A stretch of DNA of 15,350 bases from DASZYF01 sp035545535 (GCA_035545535.1 DASZYF010000226.1:1-15350); one strand, 5' to 3'; counted from the first letter of the stretch, positions 6,402 through 14,117 are shown. Notes: generated by a model not told the origin, from the sequence alone. A program made the numbers and translations.

Positions 6402-9400
6402 ATGATGTCGCTCGCGTGCGCCACCTGCGGAACGCCCGCGGTGCCCGGTGCGCGCTTCTGCTTCCACTGCGGTGCGCCCATGGCCCCGACCGTCGTCGCG
6501 GACCTGGCCGAGCGTCGCATCGTCACCGTGCTGTTCGGTGACCTGTCCGACTTCACCGCCTGGGCCGAGGACCTCGACCCGGAGCGCGTGGGCTCGGTCA
6601 CCGACCGGCTGCTCCAGGCGTGCGCCGACGCGGTGACCGCCGTCGGCGGCCACGTGGACAAGCTCACGGGCGACGGGATCATGGCCGTGTTCGGGGCGCC
6701 GACCGCGCACGAGGACGACGCCGAGCGCGCGGTCCGCGCCGCCGCCGCGATGCGCTCCGCGGTCGAGGCTCTCGGCGCGGAGATCGACGGCCGCGGTCGG
6801 CGCCTCGGCCTGCGCGTCGGACTGAACACCGGCGAGGTCCTGGCCGGTGTGCAGGCGGGTCACTCCTACACGGTCATCGGCGACACGGTGAACACGGCCG
6901 CACGACTGTCCGACGCCGCCGGCGCCGGAGCCGTCATCGCCGGCAAGGACACTGCCCTCGCGACCATGGACGTGTCGAGCTGGCGGGCGCTGCCGCCGCT
7001 GCGGCTGAAGGGCAAGCGCGAACCCGTGCCGGCCTACGAGCTCGTCGGTCTGCGCACGACCGGCCGATCACAGATCGGCGCCGGCGAGGAAGCGCCCCTC
7101 ATCGGCCGCGACGCCGAGGTCGCGATGCTCGTGAGCCGGCTGCGCGAGACCGCGGAGGCCGCGCGCCCCGCGACGCTGCTCATCACCGGTGAGGCCGGTC
7201 TCGGCAAGACGCGGCTCGGTCACGAGCTCACCCGCCAGGCCGCGGAATCGCTGGGCGCGCGGGTGCTGTGGGGGCGGTGCGCGCCGTACGGCGTGGGCCG
7301 CGACCTGTCACCCATCGTCCACCTCGTGCGCATGGCCTGCGGCGTCGGTGCCGACGACGATGCCGACGCGGCCGAGGCCGCCGTGCGCCGCACGCTCGGA
7401 CGCCTCGACCACCCGTCGACACCCGGCCGCCTCGCGAGCGGCCTCACCGATCGCCTCATGGGCCTGCTCGGCTTCGCCGACGACCTCTCCCGGCCCGGCA
7501 GCCAGCTGCCGGCGGCGACGCCGGGCGAGCCGGTGCGCGCGACCGCCGAGATCGAAGCGGTCGCGTCGATGCTCCGCGGGTTCGCGCGCCAGGGACCGGT
7601 GCTGCTCGTCATCGACGACCTGCAGTGGGCGAGCGACTCGACGCTCGCACTCGTCGCATCGCTCGCCGCACAGCTGAGCGGCCCGGCGCTCGTGCTCGGC
7701 CTCGGGCGCACCGAGCTGCTGTCGCGGGGTTCGTGGTGGCGCGAGCTGCCCCGCGTCGAGGTGCTGCCGCTCGCCCCTCTCGACGAAGGCGCCGCCGAGC
7801 TGCTGCTGCGCGCGTACCTGCGCGGTGGTGCGCTGACCGACGCGGTGCGCGAGGAGATCCTGACGCGCGCGCAGGGCAACCCGTTCTTCCTCGCCGAGCT
7901 CCTGCACCTGCTCGTCGACCGCGGCCTGCTGCACCTCGACACGGACAAGCGGTGGGCGCTCGCCGACGCGCTGCCCGACGACGTGCTGCCGGCCGGTGTG
8001 CAGTCGGTGCTGGCCGCGCGCATCGACTCACTCGACCCGATCGCGAAGGCGGTGCTTCGTGACGCGGCGGTCCTCGGGGCGCGCGTGCCGGTCTCCGGCC
8101 TCATCGCACTCTCGCCGGCCGAGGAGGACGAGGCGCGCGCCGCCATCGACGTGCTCGTCGCTCGGCAGATGCTCGCACCCGAGCCGGGCTCGCCCGCGGG
8201 CACGACGTACGTCTTCCCGCACGCACTGGGCCGCGACGTCGCCTACGCGAGCATGGCCAAGGTCGAGCGGGCGCATCGCCACGCGCTGGCCGCCCGTTGG
8301 GCGGCGACCGGCCTGCCGCCGGGACCGGAGGCCGATCAGGACATCGCGACGCACGCGGGCCGCGCGATCGAGCTCGCGACCGAGATGTCGCTCGCGGCGG
8401 ACGACCCTGCGTGGGACGTGCGCGCGGACGGCTTCTCCGCGTACGCACGGCTCGGGCACGCCGCCCTCGCGCGTGACGACAACCGCTCGGCCGAACGTCT
8501 CTTCCGCCTCGCGCTCGACATGGCGAGCGCGCTGCCCGCGGCGGCCGCCGTGCTCGACGTGCGCGTCGCGCTGGCGCAGTCGCTGGCCGCGCAGTGGCGG
8601 ACCGACGAGGCCGAGGACCTGCTCGCGCCGGCGCTGGACTGGGAGAGTGCGGGCGTGCGCGCGCACGCGCTCATGACGCTCGGCGACATCCGGCGCAAGC
8701 AGGGCCGCGAGGACGAGGCGACGCAGGCGTGGGTCGCCGCCCTCGCGGCCGCGGGCGAGGCCGGGCTCGACGCGGTCGCCGGTGAGGTGATGCGCAACCT
8801 CGGCCTGCAGGACTACCTCGGCGGTCGCCTGCACTCCGCCGACGAGCGGTTCCGCGAGGCGCTCGCGCTCGCCCGTCGCGTCGGTGATGCCCGCGGCGCG
8901 GGGTGGGCGCTGCAGCACCTCGCGTGGGCCGCGACGACGCGCGGCGACTACAGCGGCGCGGAGGAGATCCTCGCCGACGCCGCCGCGGTGTTCGTCGCGC
9001 TCGACGACATCGGCGGCCTGGCGTGGTGCAGCGGCACCGAAGGCTTCGTGCGGGTGCTGCAGGGACGGCTCCGCGAAGCGCGTGAGCTGATCCAGGCCCT
9101 GTTGCCCGCGTCGGAGACCTTCGACGACACGTGGGCCACGGCCGCCTGCCTCACCATCGACGCGCTCGCGGCCGCCGAGCTCGGCGCGCTCACGCACGCC
9201 TCGGAGGACGCGGCCCGTGCCGAGCAGCTGTTCGCCTCGTTGCAGGACACCTGGGGCGCCGCGCTGGCCCTCACCGCGCACGGCATGGCCGCGCGGGGCG
9301 GCGGGCACTCGGCGCGGGCCATCGAGCTGCTCACGCATGCGGAGTCGATCGCCTCCGAGGCGCGCCTGCCGATGAACCGTGCGCTCGCCGCGACGGTCCT

Positions 9401-9899
9401 CGGCTACACGCTGCTCGAAGCGGGTGACGTCGACGCGGCCGCGGGGGCGGCGACGCGCGCCGCCTCCGCGCTCGACGGGCTCGACCTCGAACCCGCGGCG
9501 AGCACCGGTGTGCGGGTGCTGCACGCGCAGGTCGTGCGGGCCCGCGGCGACCTCGATGCGGCCCGCGCCGAGCTCGAGGCGTGCGTCGCGCTGTTCGACG
9601 ACGACACGCTGTTCTTCCCGCGCCGCCAGGGGCTCGCGCACCTCGCCGGCGTGCTCGTCGAGCTGGGCGAGGGCGAGGAGGCACTCGTCACCGCCGAGCG
9701 GGCGCTCGCGGTGCCGGCGGAGGACGTGCGCTCGCAGGTCCTCGCGCTGCGCGCGCTCGGGTCGGCGAAGCGGCTGCTCGGCGACCTGGACGGCGCGCGC
9801 TCGGCCTACACCGAGGCGCTGGCCGTCGCGACGAGCACCGAGCAGTGCAGCGAGGTCGCGCCGACCGAACGGGCGCTGGCGGTGCTCAGCGCAGGGTGA
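6402..9899 (+). CDS. Zinc-ribbon / class III adenylyl cyclase / AAA-type ATPase / TPR protein
   Basis: A 1165-residue multidomain signalling enzyme predicted to make cAMP from ATP. In order: a zinc ribbon (C6, C9, C20, C23); a class III cyclase homology domain (about 38-215); a P-loop ATPase domain (about 232-600) with Walker A GEAGLGKT (263-270) and Walker B LLVIDDLQWAS (acidic pair 405-406); and a long Ala-rich helical-repeat (TPR) region (about 660-1160). Cyclase residues are complete: metal aspartates D47 (FGDLSDF) and D91 (GDG), adenine-selecting K87 and D161, and transition-state N164 and R168 in GDTVNTAARL. The lysine/aspartate pair predicts adenylyl, not guanylyl, activity. There is one cyclase domain, so a homodimer is needed. 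No membrane segment is seen, so it should be soluble. It ends without the LuxR-type HTH found on similar mycobacterial proteins. ATG 6402 or 6405 is the start, 14 bases after the MBL gene. Confidence 0.93.
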   Translation: MMSLACATCGTPAVPGARFCFHCGAPMAPTVVADLAERRIVTVLFGDLSDFTAWAEDLDPERVGSVTDRLLQACADAVTAVGGHVDKLTGDGIMAVFGAPTAHEDDAERAVRAAAAMRSAVEALGAEIDGRGRRLGLRVGLNTGEVLAGVQAGHSYTVIGDTVNTAARLSDAAGAGAVIAGKDTALATMDVSSWRALPPLRLKGKREPVPAYELVGLRTTGRSQIGAGEEAPLIGRDAEVAMLVSRLRETAEAARPATLLITGEAGLGKTRLGHELTRQAAESLGARVLWGRCAPYGVGRDLSPIVHLVRMACGVGADDDADAAEAAVRRTLGRLDHPSTPGRLASGLTDRLMGLLGFADDLSRPGSQLPAATPGEPVRATAEIEAVASMLRGFARQGPVLLVIDDLQWASDSTLALVASLAAQLSGPALVLGLGRTELLSRGSWWRELPRVEVLPLAPLDEGAAELLLRAYLRGGALTDAVREEILTRAQGNPFFLAELLHLLVDRGLLHLDTDKRWALADALPDDVLPAGVQSVLAARIDSLDPIAKAVLRDAAVLGARVPVSGLIALSPAEEDEARAAIDVLVARQMLAPEPGSPAGTTYVFPHALGRDVAYASMAKVERAHRHALAARWAATGLPPGPEADQDIATHAGRAIELATEMSLAADDPAWDVRADGFSAYARLGHAALARDDNRSAERLFRLALDMASALPAAAAVLDVRVALAQSLAAQWRTDEAEDLLAPALDWESAGVRAHALMTLGDIRRKQGREDEATQAWVAALAAAGEAGLDAVAGEVMRNLGLQDYLGGRLHSADERFREALALARRVGDARGAGWALQHLAWAATTRGDYSGAEEILADAAAVFVALDDIGGLAWCSGTEGFVRVLQGRLREARELIQALLPASETFDDTWATAACLTIDALAAAELGALTHASEDAARAEQLFASLQDTWGAALALTAHGMAARGGGHSARAIELLTHAESIASEARLPMNRALAATVLGYTLLEAGDVDAAAGAATRAASALDGLDLEPAASTGVRVLHAQVVRARGDLDAARAELEACVALFDDDTLFFPRRQGLAHLAGVLVELGEGEEALVTAERALAVPAEDVRSQVLALRALGSAKRLLGDLDGARSAYTEALAVATSTEQCSEVAPTERALAVLSAG

Positions 9900-9913
9900 C
9901 CGCGAGGCGCGCC

Positions 9914-9927
9914 GGCGGCGAACCGCC
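9914..9927. terminator. Hairpin between convergent cyclase and crp genes
   Basis: GGCGG-CGAA-CCGCC forms a five-pair stem with a four-base loop in the 31-base gap between the two convergent stop codons. It could serve both strands. There is no U-tract, so the call rests on place and stem. Confidence 0.4.
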
Positions 9928-9930
9928 CTA

Positions 9931-10623
9931 CTAGCGTGCGCGGCGCACGAGGCGTTCGCGGTCGAGGATGACGACGGCGCGCGACTCGAGCCGCAGCCAG
10001 CCGCGCCCCACGAAGTCGGCCAGCGCCTTGTTCACCGTCTCGCGTGACGCGCCGACGTGCTGGGCCAGCTCCTCCTGCGTGAGTCCGTGCTCCACCCGCA
10101 CGATGCCTTCGGCCACCGGCGAGCTGAACCGCTCGGAGAGCTCGAGCAGCGTCTTCGCCACGCGCCCGGGCACGTCGACGAACACCATGTCGGCCAGCGC
10201 GGTGTTGGTGCGGCGCAACCGGCGGGCGAGCACGCGCAGCAGCAGCTCGGCCGCCTCGGGCCGCCGCTGCAGCCAGGGCTTCAGCCGGGTGTGCGGCATC
10301 GCCGCGTAGTCGAGGTGTGAGATGACGGTCGCGCTGGCCGTGCGCGGGCCGGGGTCGAACAGCGAGAGCTCGCCGAACACCTCGCCGGGGCCGAGCACGG
10401 CGAGGAGGTTCTCGCGGCCGTCGGCCGCCGCCCGCGTGATCTTCACCTTGCCGTCGAGGATCAGGTAGAGCGTGTCGCCCTCTTCCCCCTCGTGGAAGAG
10501 CGTGTCGCCCCGGCGGGCGGTGCCGCGGTGCAACGCCTCGGTGAGCGCGGTGAGGTCGTCGGCCGACAGGTCGGCGAACAGCGGCATGCGCGCCAGCACG
10601 TCCTGCAGGGGAGCCCCCACCAT
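9931..10623 (-). CDS. crp: Crp/Fnr-family cAMP receptor transcription factor
   Basis: A 230-residue global regulator. The cyclic-nucleotide-binding domain is at about 13-125; its phosphate-binding cassette FGELSLFDPGPRTASA (83-98) contains the glutamate, arginine and threonine (E85, R94, T95) that hold cAMP. The long dimer helix LLLRVLARRLRRTN is at 127-140 and the winged HTH LTQEELAQHVGASRETVNKALADF at 181-204. The RVAKTLLEL and SRETVNKALADF blocks are nearly the same as in M. tuberculosis Crp (224 residues). ATG 10623 is chosen because AGGA lies seven bases upstream; GTG 10641 is an in-frame alternative that would contain that site. It is convergent with an adenylyl cyclase gene and downstream of the RsiG-like gene on the same strand, 81 bases after its stop. 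Confidence 0.95.
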   Translation of the reverse strand: MVGAPLQDVLARMPLFADLSADDLTALTEALHRGTARRGDTLFHEGEEGDTLYLILDGKVKITRAAADGRENLLAVLGPGEVFGELSLFDPGPRTASATVISHLDYAAMPHTRLKPWLQRRPEAAELLLRVLARRLRRTNTALADMVFVDVPGRVAKTLLELSERFSSPVAEGIVRVEHGLTQEELAQHVGASRETVNKALADFVGRGWLRLESRAVVILDRERLVRRAR

Positions 10624-10679
10624 GCGTCGATCCTGCCGCACGTGGCGCGGGGGCGCAGGTCGGTGGGTGGTGCGGAACC

Positions 10680-10693
10680 GTCGGAAGTCCGAC
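10680..10693 (-). terminator. Inverted repeat between RsiG-like gene and crp
   Basis: On the - strand GTCGG-ACTT-CCGAC (symmetrical out to GTCGGA/TCCGAC) lies just after the RsiG-like stop and about 57 bases before the crp ATG. It may terminate or attenuate read-through. A protein-binding dyad in the crp promoter is the alternative. It does not match a Crp site. Confidence 0.35.
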
Positions 10694-10704
10694 AGCGAGC
10701 CCGG

Positions 10705-11373
10705 CTAGGTGGCGGTGCGCGGCCGGGGCAGCTTGCTGGACGTCAGCGGCAGCGCCCGCAGGCACTGCTTCGGGTCCTCGCGATAGCGCGCGATCAGCTC
10801 GGTCGTCGCGCCGTCGATGCGACGGTGCAGCGCCGTGCGGTACTCCGACAGCTCGGCCTCGACCGCGGACAGGTCCGCCTCCAGGCGGGCCCGGCCCACC
10901 TCGTCGCCGGAAGCGACCTCGCGGTCCCAGAGAAGCTGGAGGTCCGGCACCATCGGCATGTCGTCGTAGTGCGTCGGGACGACCGTCACCAGCGCGGTGC
11001 GTCCCCCGGTGATCCGGTCGGACGTCAGCACCGGGCGCAGGTGCTCGACGTCGGCGATGGCGACGTTCTCGCCGGCACGGATCAGGTCGAGGCGGGCCTG
11101 CAGGATCCGGCGCCAGTAGGAGACGCGGTCCTCCTCCTCGGCCAGCGCCTTGCGGTAGCTGCGCAGGGACTCGAGGGAGAGGTGGCGGAACTCGGGGCTG
11201 CGCTCCGGGGCGATGGCCCGGGCGGCGGCGCGCGCGGCGGCACGCGCGGCCCGGCGCTGCGCGGGCGTCAGCCCGTCGTCACCGTCGAGCCCGCTCGTAG
11301 GCTCCCGGCGCACAGCGTCCCTGGCCGCGTCCTCTGCGGACGCGGCGAGCGCGACCTCTGCGGGGGCGGTCAT
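10705..11373 (-). CDS. rsiG: RsiG-like c-di-GMP-binding anti-sigma factor candidate
   Basis: A 222-residue, mostly helical, cytoplasmic protein. Residues 81-96 fit exactly the RsiG signature E-x3-S-x2-R-x3-Q-x3-D (E81, S85, R88, Q92, D96), which in Streptomyces binds cyclic di-GMP in an antiparallel coiled coil and holds the sigma factor WhiG. A second copy at 172-187 fits except that the glutamine is histidine (E172, S176, R179, H183, D187). The two copies are separated by a linker with THYDDMPMVPDLQLLWDREVASG. The N-terminal third is Ala/Arg-rich and low in complexity. The start is uncertain: ATG 11373 is used, with GTG 11412 and GTG 11379 in frame and no clear Shine-Dalgarno for any. No sigma gene lies in the window, so the WhiG partner is inference. 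The symbol reflects the motif match only. Confidence 0.75.
   Translation of the reverse strand: MTAPAEVALAASAEDAARDAVRREPTSGLDGDDGLTPAQRRAARAAARAAARAIAPERSPEFRHLSLESLRSYRKALAEEEDRVSYWRRILQARLDLIRAGENVAIADVEHLRPVLTSDRITGGRTALVTVVPTHYDDMPMVPDLQLLWDREVASGDEVGRARLEADLSAVEAELSEYRTALHRRIDGATTELIARYREDPKQCLRALPLTSSKLPRPRTAT
11217..11255. repeat. GC-only low-complexity tract encoding Ala/Arg repeats
   Basis: A run of nearly pure G and C built from variations of GCGGCGCGC encodes RRAARAAARAAARA (residues about 40-53) of the RsiG-like protein. It is slippage-prone and likely variable in length between strains. The protein segment is probably a disordered basic linker before the first coiled-coil helix. 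Confidence 0.5.
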
Positions 11374-11465
11374 GGTCACGGGATCGGGACTGATCTTGGA
11401 GCCCTTGAGCACCCGTCCGGGGGGTCAGGCCGGACCACCCAAGCGGAGCAGTGCCCGTTCCCGCC

Positions 11466-11471
11466 TACTGT
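11466..11471 (+). promoter_or_regulatory. -10 box (TACTGT) for a leaderless nth-nudix-marP operon
   Basis: TACTGT-cacccc-ATG has a TAnnnT hexamer exactly six bases before ATG 11478 and no Shine-Dalgarno, the arrangement of a leaderless transcript. No -35 match is seen. Confidence 0.55.
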
Positions 11472-11477
11472 CACCCC

Positions 11478-12203
11478 ATGCCGCAGCGGGAGGGCGAGAC
11501 GCGCCTCGGGCTCGTCCGCCGGGCCCGCAAGATCAACTCCGAGCTCGCCCGCCTCCATCCGGACGCGAAGTGCGCCCTGGACTGGTCCACGCCGCTCGAG
11601 CTGACCGTGGCCACGATCCTGTCCGCCCAGTGCACGGACGTGCGGGTCAACCTGACCACCCCGGCGCTGTTCCGGCGCTACCCGGACGCGGCCGCCTACG
11701 CAGGGGCCGACCGGGGGGAGCTGGAGGAGCTGATCCGGCCCACCGGCTTCTACCGGAACAAGGCCACGAGCATCCTCGGGCTGGGCGCGGCGCTCGTGGA
11801 GCGCTACGGCGGCGAGGTGCCCGGCCGTCTGAAGGACCTCGTCACCCTGCCGGGGGTCGGCCGGAAGACGGCCAACGTGGTGCTCGGCAACGCGTTCGGG
11901 GTGCCCGGGCTGACCGTCGACACCCACTTCGGTCGCCTCGTGCGCCGGTTCGGGTGGACCGAGCAGGAGGATCCGGTGAAGGTCGAGGCCGAGGTCGCCA
12001 CCCTCCTGCCGCGCAAGGAGTGGCTGCACTTCTCCGACCGCGTGATCTTCCACGGCCGCCGCATCTGCCACGCGCGGCGGCCGGCCTGCGGCGCCTGCGC
12101 CATCGCGAAGCTCTGCCCCTCCTACGGCGAGGGCCCGACCGATGCGAAGACCGCGGCGAAGCTGGTGCGCGGTCTCGGTGACGCCGTCGAGGCCGTCGCG
12201 TGA
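11478..12203 (+). CDS. nth: Endonuclease III, DNA glycosylase/AP lyase
   Basis: A 241-residue base-excision repair enzyme that removes oxidised pyrimidines and nicks abasic sites. The helix-hairpin-helix LPGVGRKTANVVL (124-136) contains the catalytic lysine K130. The catalytic aspartate is D148 in TVDTHFGRL. The iron-sulfur loop C197-x6-C204-x2-C207-x5-C213 is intact. ATG 11478 is chosen because a -10 box lies six bases upstream and because the family begins near here; GTG 11451 would extend through that promoter. The stop overlaps the next gene by four bases (GTGA), so it heads an operon. Confidence 0.96.
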   Translation: MPQREGETRLGLVRRARKINSELARLHPDAKCALDWSTPLELTVATILSAQCTDVRVNLTTPALFRRYPDAAAYAGADRGELEELIRPTGFYRNKATSILGLGAALVERYGGEVPGRLKDLVTLPGVGRKTANVVLGNAFGVPGLTVDTHFGRLVRRFGWTEQEDPVKVEAEVATLLPRKEWLHFSDRVIFHGRRICHARRPACGACAIAKLCPSYGEGPTDAKTAAKLVRGLGDAVEAVA

Positions 12204-12895
12204 CCGTGCCCGTCGAGGAGCTGCCCGGGTGGTTGCAGCCGCTCGCTCGCGCCGCGACGGATGTCGCCGGCGAGCAGCTCTCGAGCTTCCTGCCCCCGGC
12301 GACGGGCGGGCGGCACTCGGCCGTGCTGATGCTGTTCGGCGACGGTCCCGGCCCGGGGGGTGAGGAGCTCGGCCCGCACGTGCTGCTCATCCAGCGCGCG
12401 GAGCGCATGCGCAACCATGCGGGCCAGCCGGCCTTCCCCGGTGGCGCGACCGACCCCGAGGACGCCGACGCGTCGGCGACCGCGCTGCGCGAGGCGAACG
12501 AGGAGACGGGGCTCGATCCCAGCGGCGTTGTCGTCGTGCACGAGCTGCCCGCGCTGTTCCTGCCGCCGAGCGGCTTCATCGTCACGCCGGTCCTCGCGTG
12601 GTGGCGCACACCGTCGCCGGTCGCTCCGCAGGACGCGGCCGAGGTCGCGCGCGTGGTGCAGGTCCCCATCGCCGAGCTCGCCGACCCGGCCAACCGGTAC
12701 CGCGTGCGGCACCCGAGCGGCATGATCGGCCCCTGCTTCGGCGTGCGTGACATGGCCGTGTGGGGCTTCACCGCCGGGTTGCTCGACAAGCTGCTCGCGC
12801 TCGGTGGGTGGGAGCGCGCGTGGGAGGTCGACGACGTCCGCGACACCCCGTGGACCGGTCCGACGCAGCCGCCCGTCCCACCGCCGGCGGCCTGA
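12200..12895 (+). CDS. CoA-pyrophosphatase-type Nudix hydrolase (Rv3672c-like)
   Basis: A 231-residue Nudix enzyme. RAERMRNHAGQPAFPGGATDPED (67-89) runs into the Nudix core TALREANEETGLD (94-106) with RExxEE at 97-102. The combination of an upstream GQxAFPGG block with DPxD and TALREAxEExGL is the extended signature of CoA pyrophosphatases (the NudL/UPF0035 group), which cut CoA to phosphopantetheine and 3',5'-ADP. CoA as substrate is family inference. The start GTG 12200 overlaps the nth stop, and marP begins one base after its own stop, so the three genes are translationally coupled. Confidence 0.88.
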   Translation: MTVPVEELPGWLQPLARAATDVAGEQLSSFLPPATGGRHSAVLMLFGDGPGPGGEELGPHVLLIQRAERMRNHAGQPAFPGGATDPEDADASATALREANEETGLDPSGVVVVHELPALFLPPSGFIVTPVLAWWRTPSPVAPQDAAEVARVVQVPIAELADPANRYRVRHPSGMIGPCFGVRDMAVWGFTAGLLDKLLALGGWERAWEVDDVRDTPWTGPTQPPVPPPAA

Positions 12896-12896
12896 C

Positions 12897-14081
12897 GTGG
12901 ACGTCCTCGACATCTTCCTGCTCGGCCTCGCCCTCGGGTTCGGCTGGTCGGGCTACCGGCAGGGCTTCGTCGTCGGCATCCTGTCGCTCGTCGGCTTCGT
13001 CGGCGGCGGGCTGCTCGGCGCGCACGTCGCCGCGCCGTTGTCGACCGGCCTCGGGCTCACCTCCCAGGGCCGCGCACCGGTGTTCGGCCTGCTCTGCCTC
13101 GTCGGCTTCGCGATCGCGGGCCAGGTCATCGCGGCGGCGGTCGGCGGCCTGGTGCGCAAGCGGCTCACCGGGCACTCGCTGCGGCGGCTCGACTCCGCCG
13201 GCGGCGCCGTCGTCTCGGCCGTGAGCATCCTGCTCGTCTGCTGGGGCCTCGCGCAGGTGGTCGTGCGCACCGACTACCGCACGCTCACCCGGCAGATCCA
13301 GAGGTCGTTCGTGCTCGGCCGCGTCAACGCGGCGTTGCCGTCGGACGCGGGCAACCTGCTCGCCGCGCTGCTGCGCCTCGTCGACTCGAGCGGCTTCCCC
13401 CAGGTGTTCGGCGGGTTCGGCAGCGAGCAGATCGTGCCGGTCGATCCGCCCGACCCGAGCGTGCTGCAGCAGCCCGGTGTGAAGCAGGCGCACACCCGCA
13501 TCGTGAAGGTCGTCGGCGACGCGCCGTCGTGCTCGCGGCGCATCGAGGGCAGCGGCTTCGTCTTCGCGCCCGACCACGTGATGACCAACGCGCACGTCGT
13601 CGCCGGCGTGCACAGCCCGAGCGTGCTGACCGACGGCGGGAAGCAGCTGCCCGCCCAGGTCGTGCTGTACGACTCGCACCGCGACGTCGCGGTGCTCTAC
13701 GTGCCCGACCTCGGGCTCGCCCCGTTGCCGTTCGCGGGACCGGTCGACCGTGGTGCCGAAGGCGTCGTGGTCGGCTACCCCGAGGACGGGCCGTTCACCG
13801 CGAGCCCCGCGCGCGTGCGCGCTCGCCAGAAGATCCGCGGCCCGGACATCTACCAGTCGTCGACCGTCACGCGTGAGGTGTACGTGCTGTACGCCGACGT
13901 GCGCCCCGGCAACTCGGGCGGCCCGCTGCTGTCGCCCGACGCCAAGGTCGACGGCGTCGTGTTCGCCGCCTCGACCTCGCTCGCGAACACCGGCTACGCG
14001 CTGACCGCCGCCGAGGTGGCGAGCGACGCGACCGCCGGCGCGACCGCCACGGCGCCCGTCTCCACCCACGGCTGTGACTGA
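12897..14081 (+). CDS. marP: Membrane-anchored serine protease MarP
   Basis: A 394-residue protein. The N-terminal CvpA-like domain has about four membrane segments (near 5-20, 24-45, 62-84, 103-123). It is followed by an extracytoplasmic chymotrypsin-fold protease with the full triad H233 (TNAHVV), D263 (HRDVAVL) and S340 (PGNSGGP). Cysteines C212 and C393 stand at the start and end of the protease domain, where the M. tuberculosis enzyme (about 397 residues) has an activating disulfide. That enzyme protects against acid and oxidative stress and cleaves a peptidoglycan hydrolase; the same role here is inference. The start is GTG 12897, one base after the Nudix stop. Candidate longer starts lie inside the upstream gene. 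Confidence 0.95.
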   Translation: MDVLDIFLLGLALGFGWSGYRQGFVVGILSLVGFVGGGLLGAHVAAPLSTGLGLTSQGRAPVFGLLCLVGFAIAGQVIAAAVGGLVRKRLTGHSLRRLDSAGGAVVSAVSILLVCWGLAQVVVRTDYRTLTRQIQRSFVLGRVNAALPSDAGNLLAALLRLVDSSGFPQVFGGFGSEQIVPVDPPDPSVLQQPGVKQAHTRIVKVVGDAPSCSRRIEGSGFVFAPDHVMTNAHVVAGVHSPSVLTDGGKQLPAQVVLYDSHRDVAVLYVPDLGLAPLPFAGPVDRGAEGVVVGYPEDGPFTASPARVRARQKIRGPDIYQSSTVTREVYVLYADVRPGNSGGPLLSPDAKVDGVVFAASTSLANTGYALTAAEVASDATAGATATAPVSTHGCD

Positions 14082-14117
14082 TCCGCTGCGGAAGCGGCGC
14101 GACAGCGGCAGGATCAG
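14078..14117 (+). terminator. Candidate terminator after marP
   Basis: CTGATCC (14078-14084) and GGATCAG (14111-14117) are perfectly complementary arms that overlap the marP stop codon. Inside, CCGCT-gcgga-AGCGG (14083-14097) can form a competing hairpin. There is no U-tract, which is common in high-GC actinobacteria. It would separate the nth operon from the lipoprotein gene. Confidence 0.45.

Noticed and set aside
8028..9641. 537-codon open frame on the - strand inside the cyclase gene
   Set aside because: It is antisense to the TPR region of a well-supported protein and its translation is repetitive Arg/Gly/Val with no motif.
11451..11477. Upstream GTG start for endonuclease III
   Set aside because: It would translate the -10 box TACTGT. 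ATG 11478 has ideal leaderless spacing.
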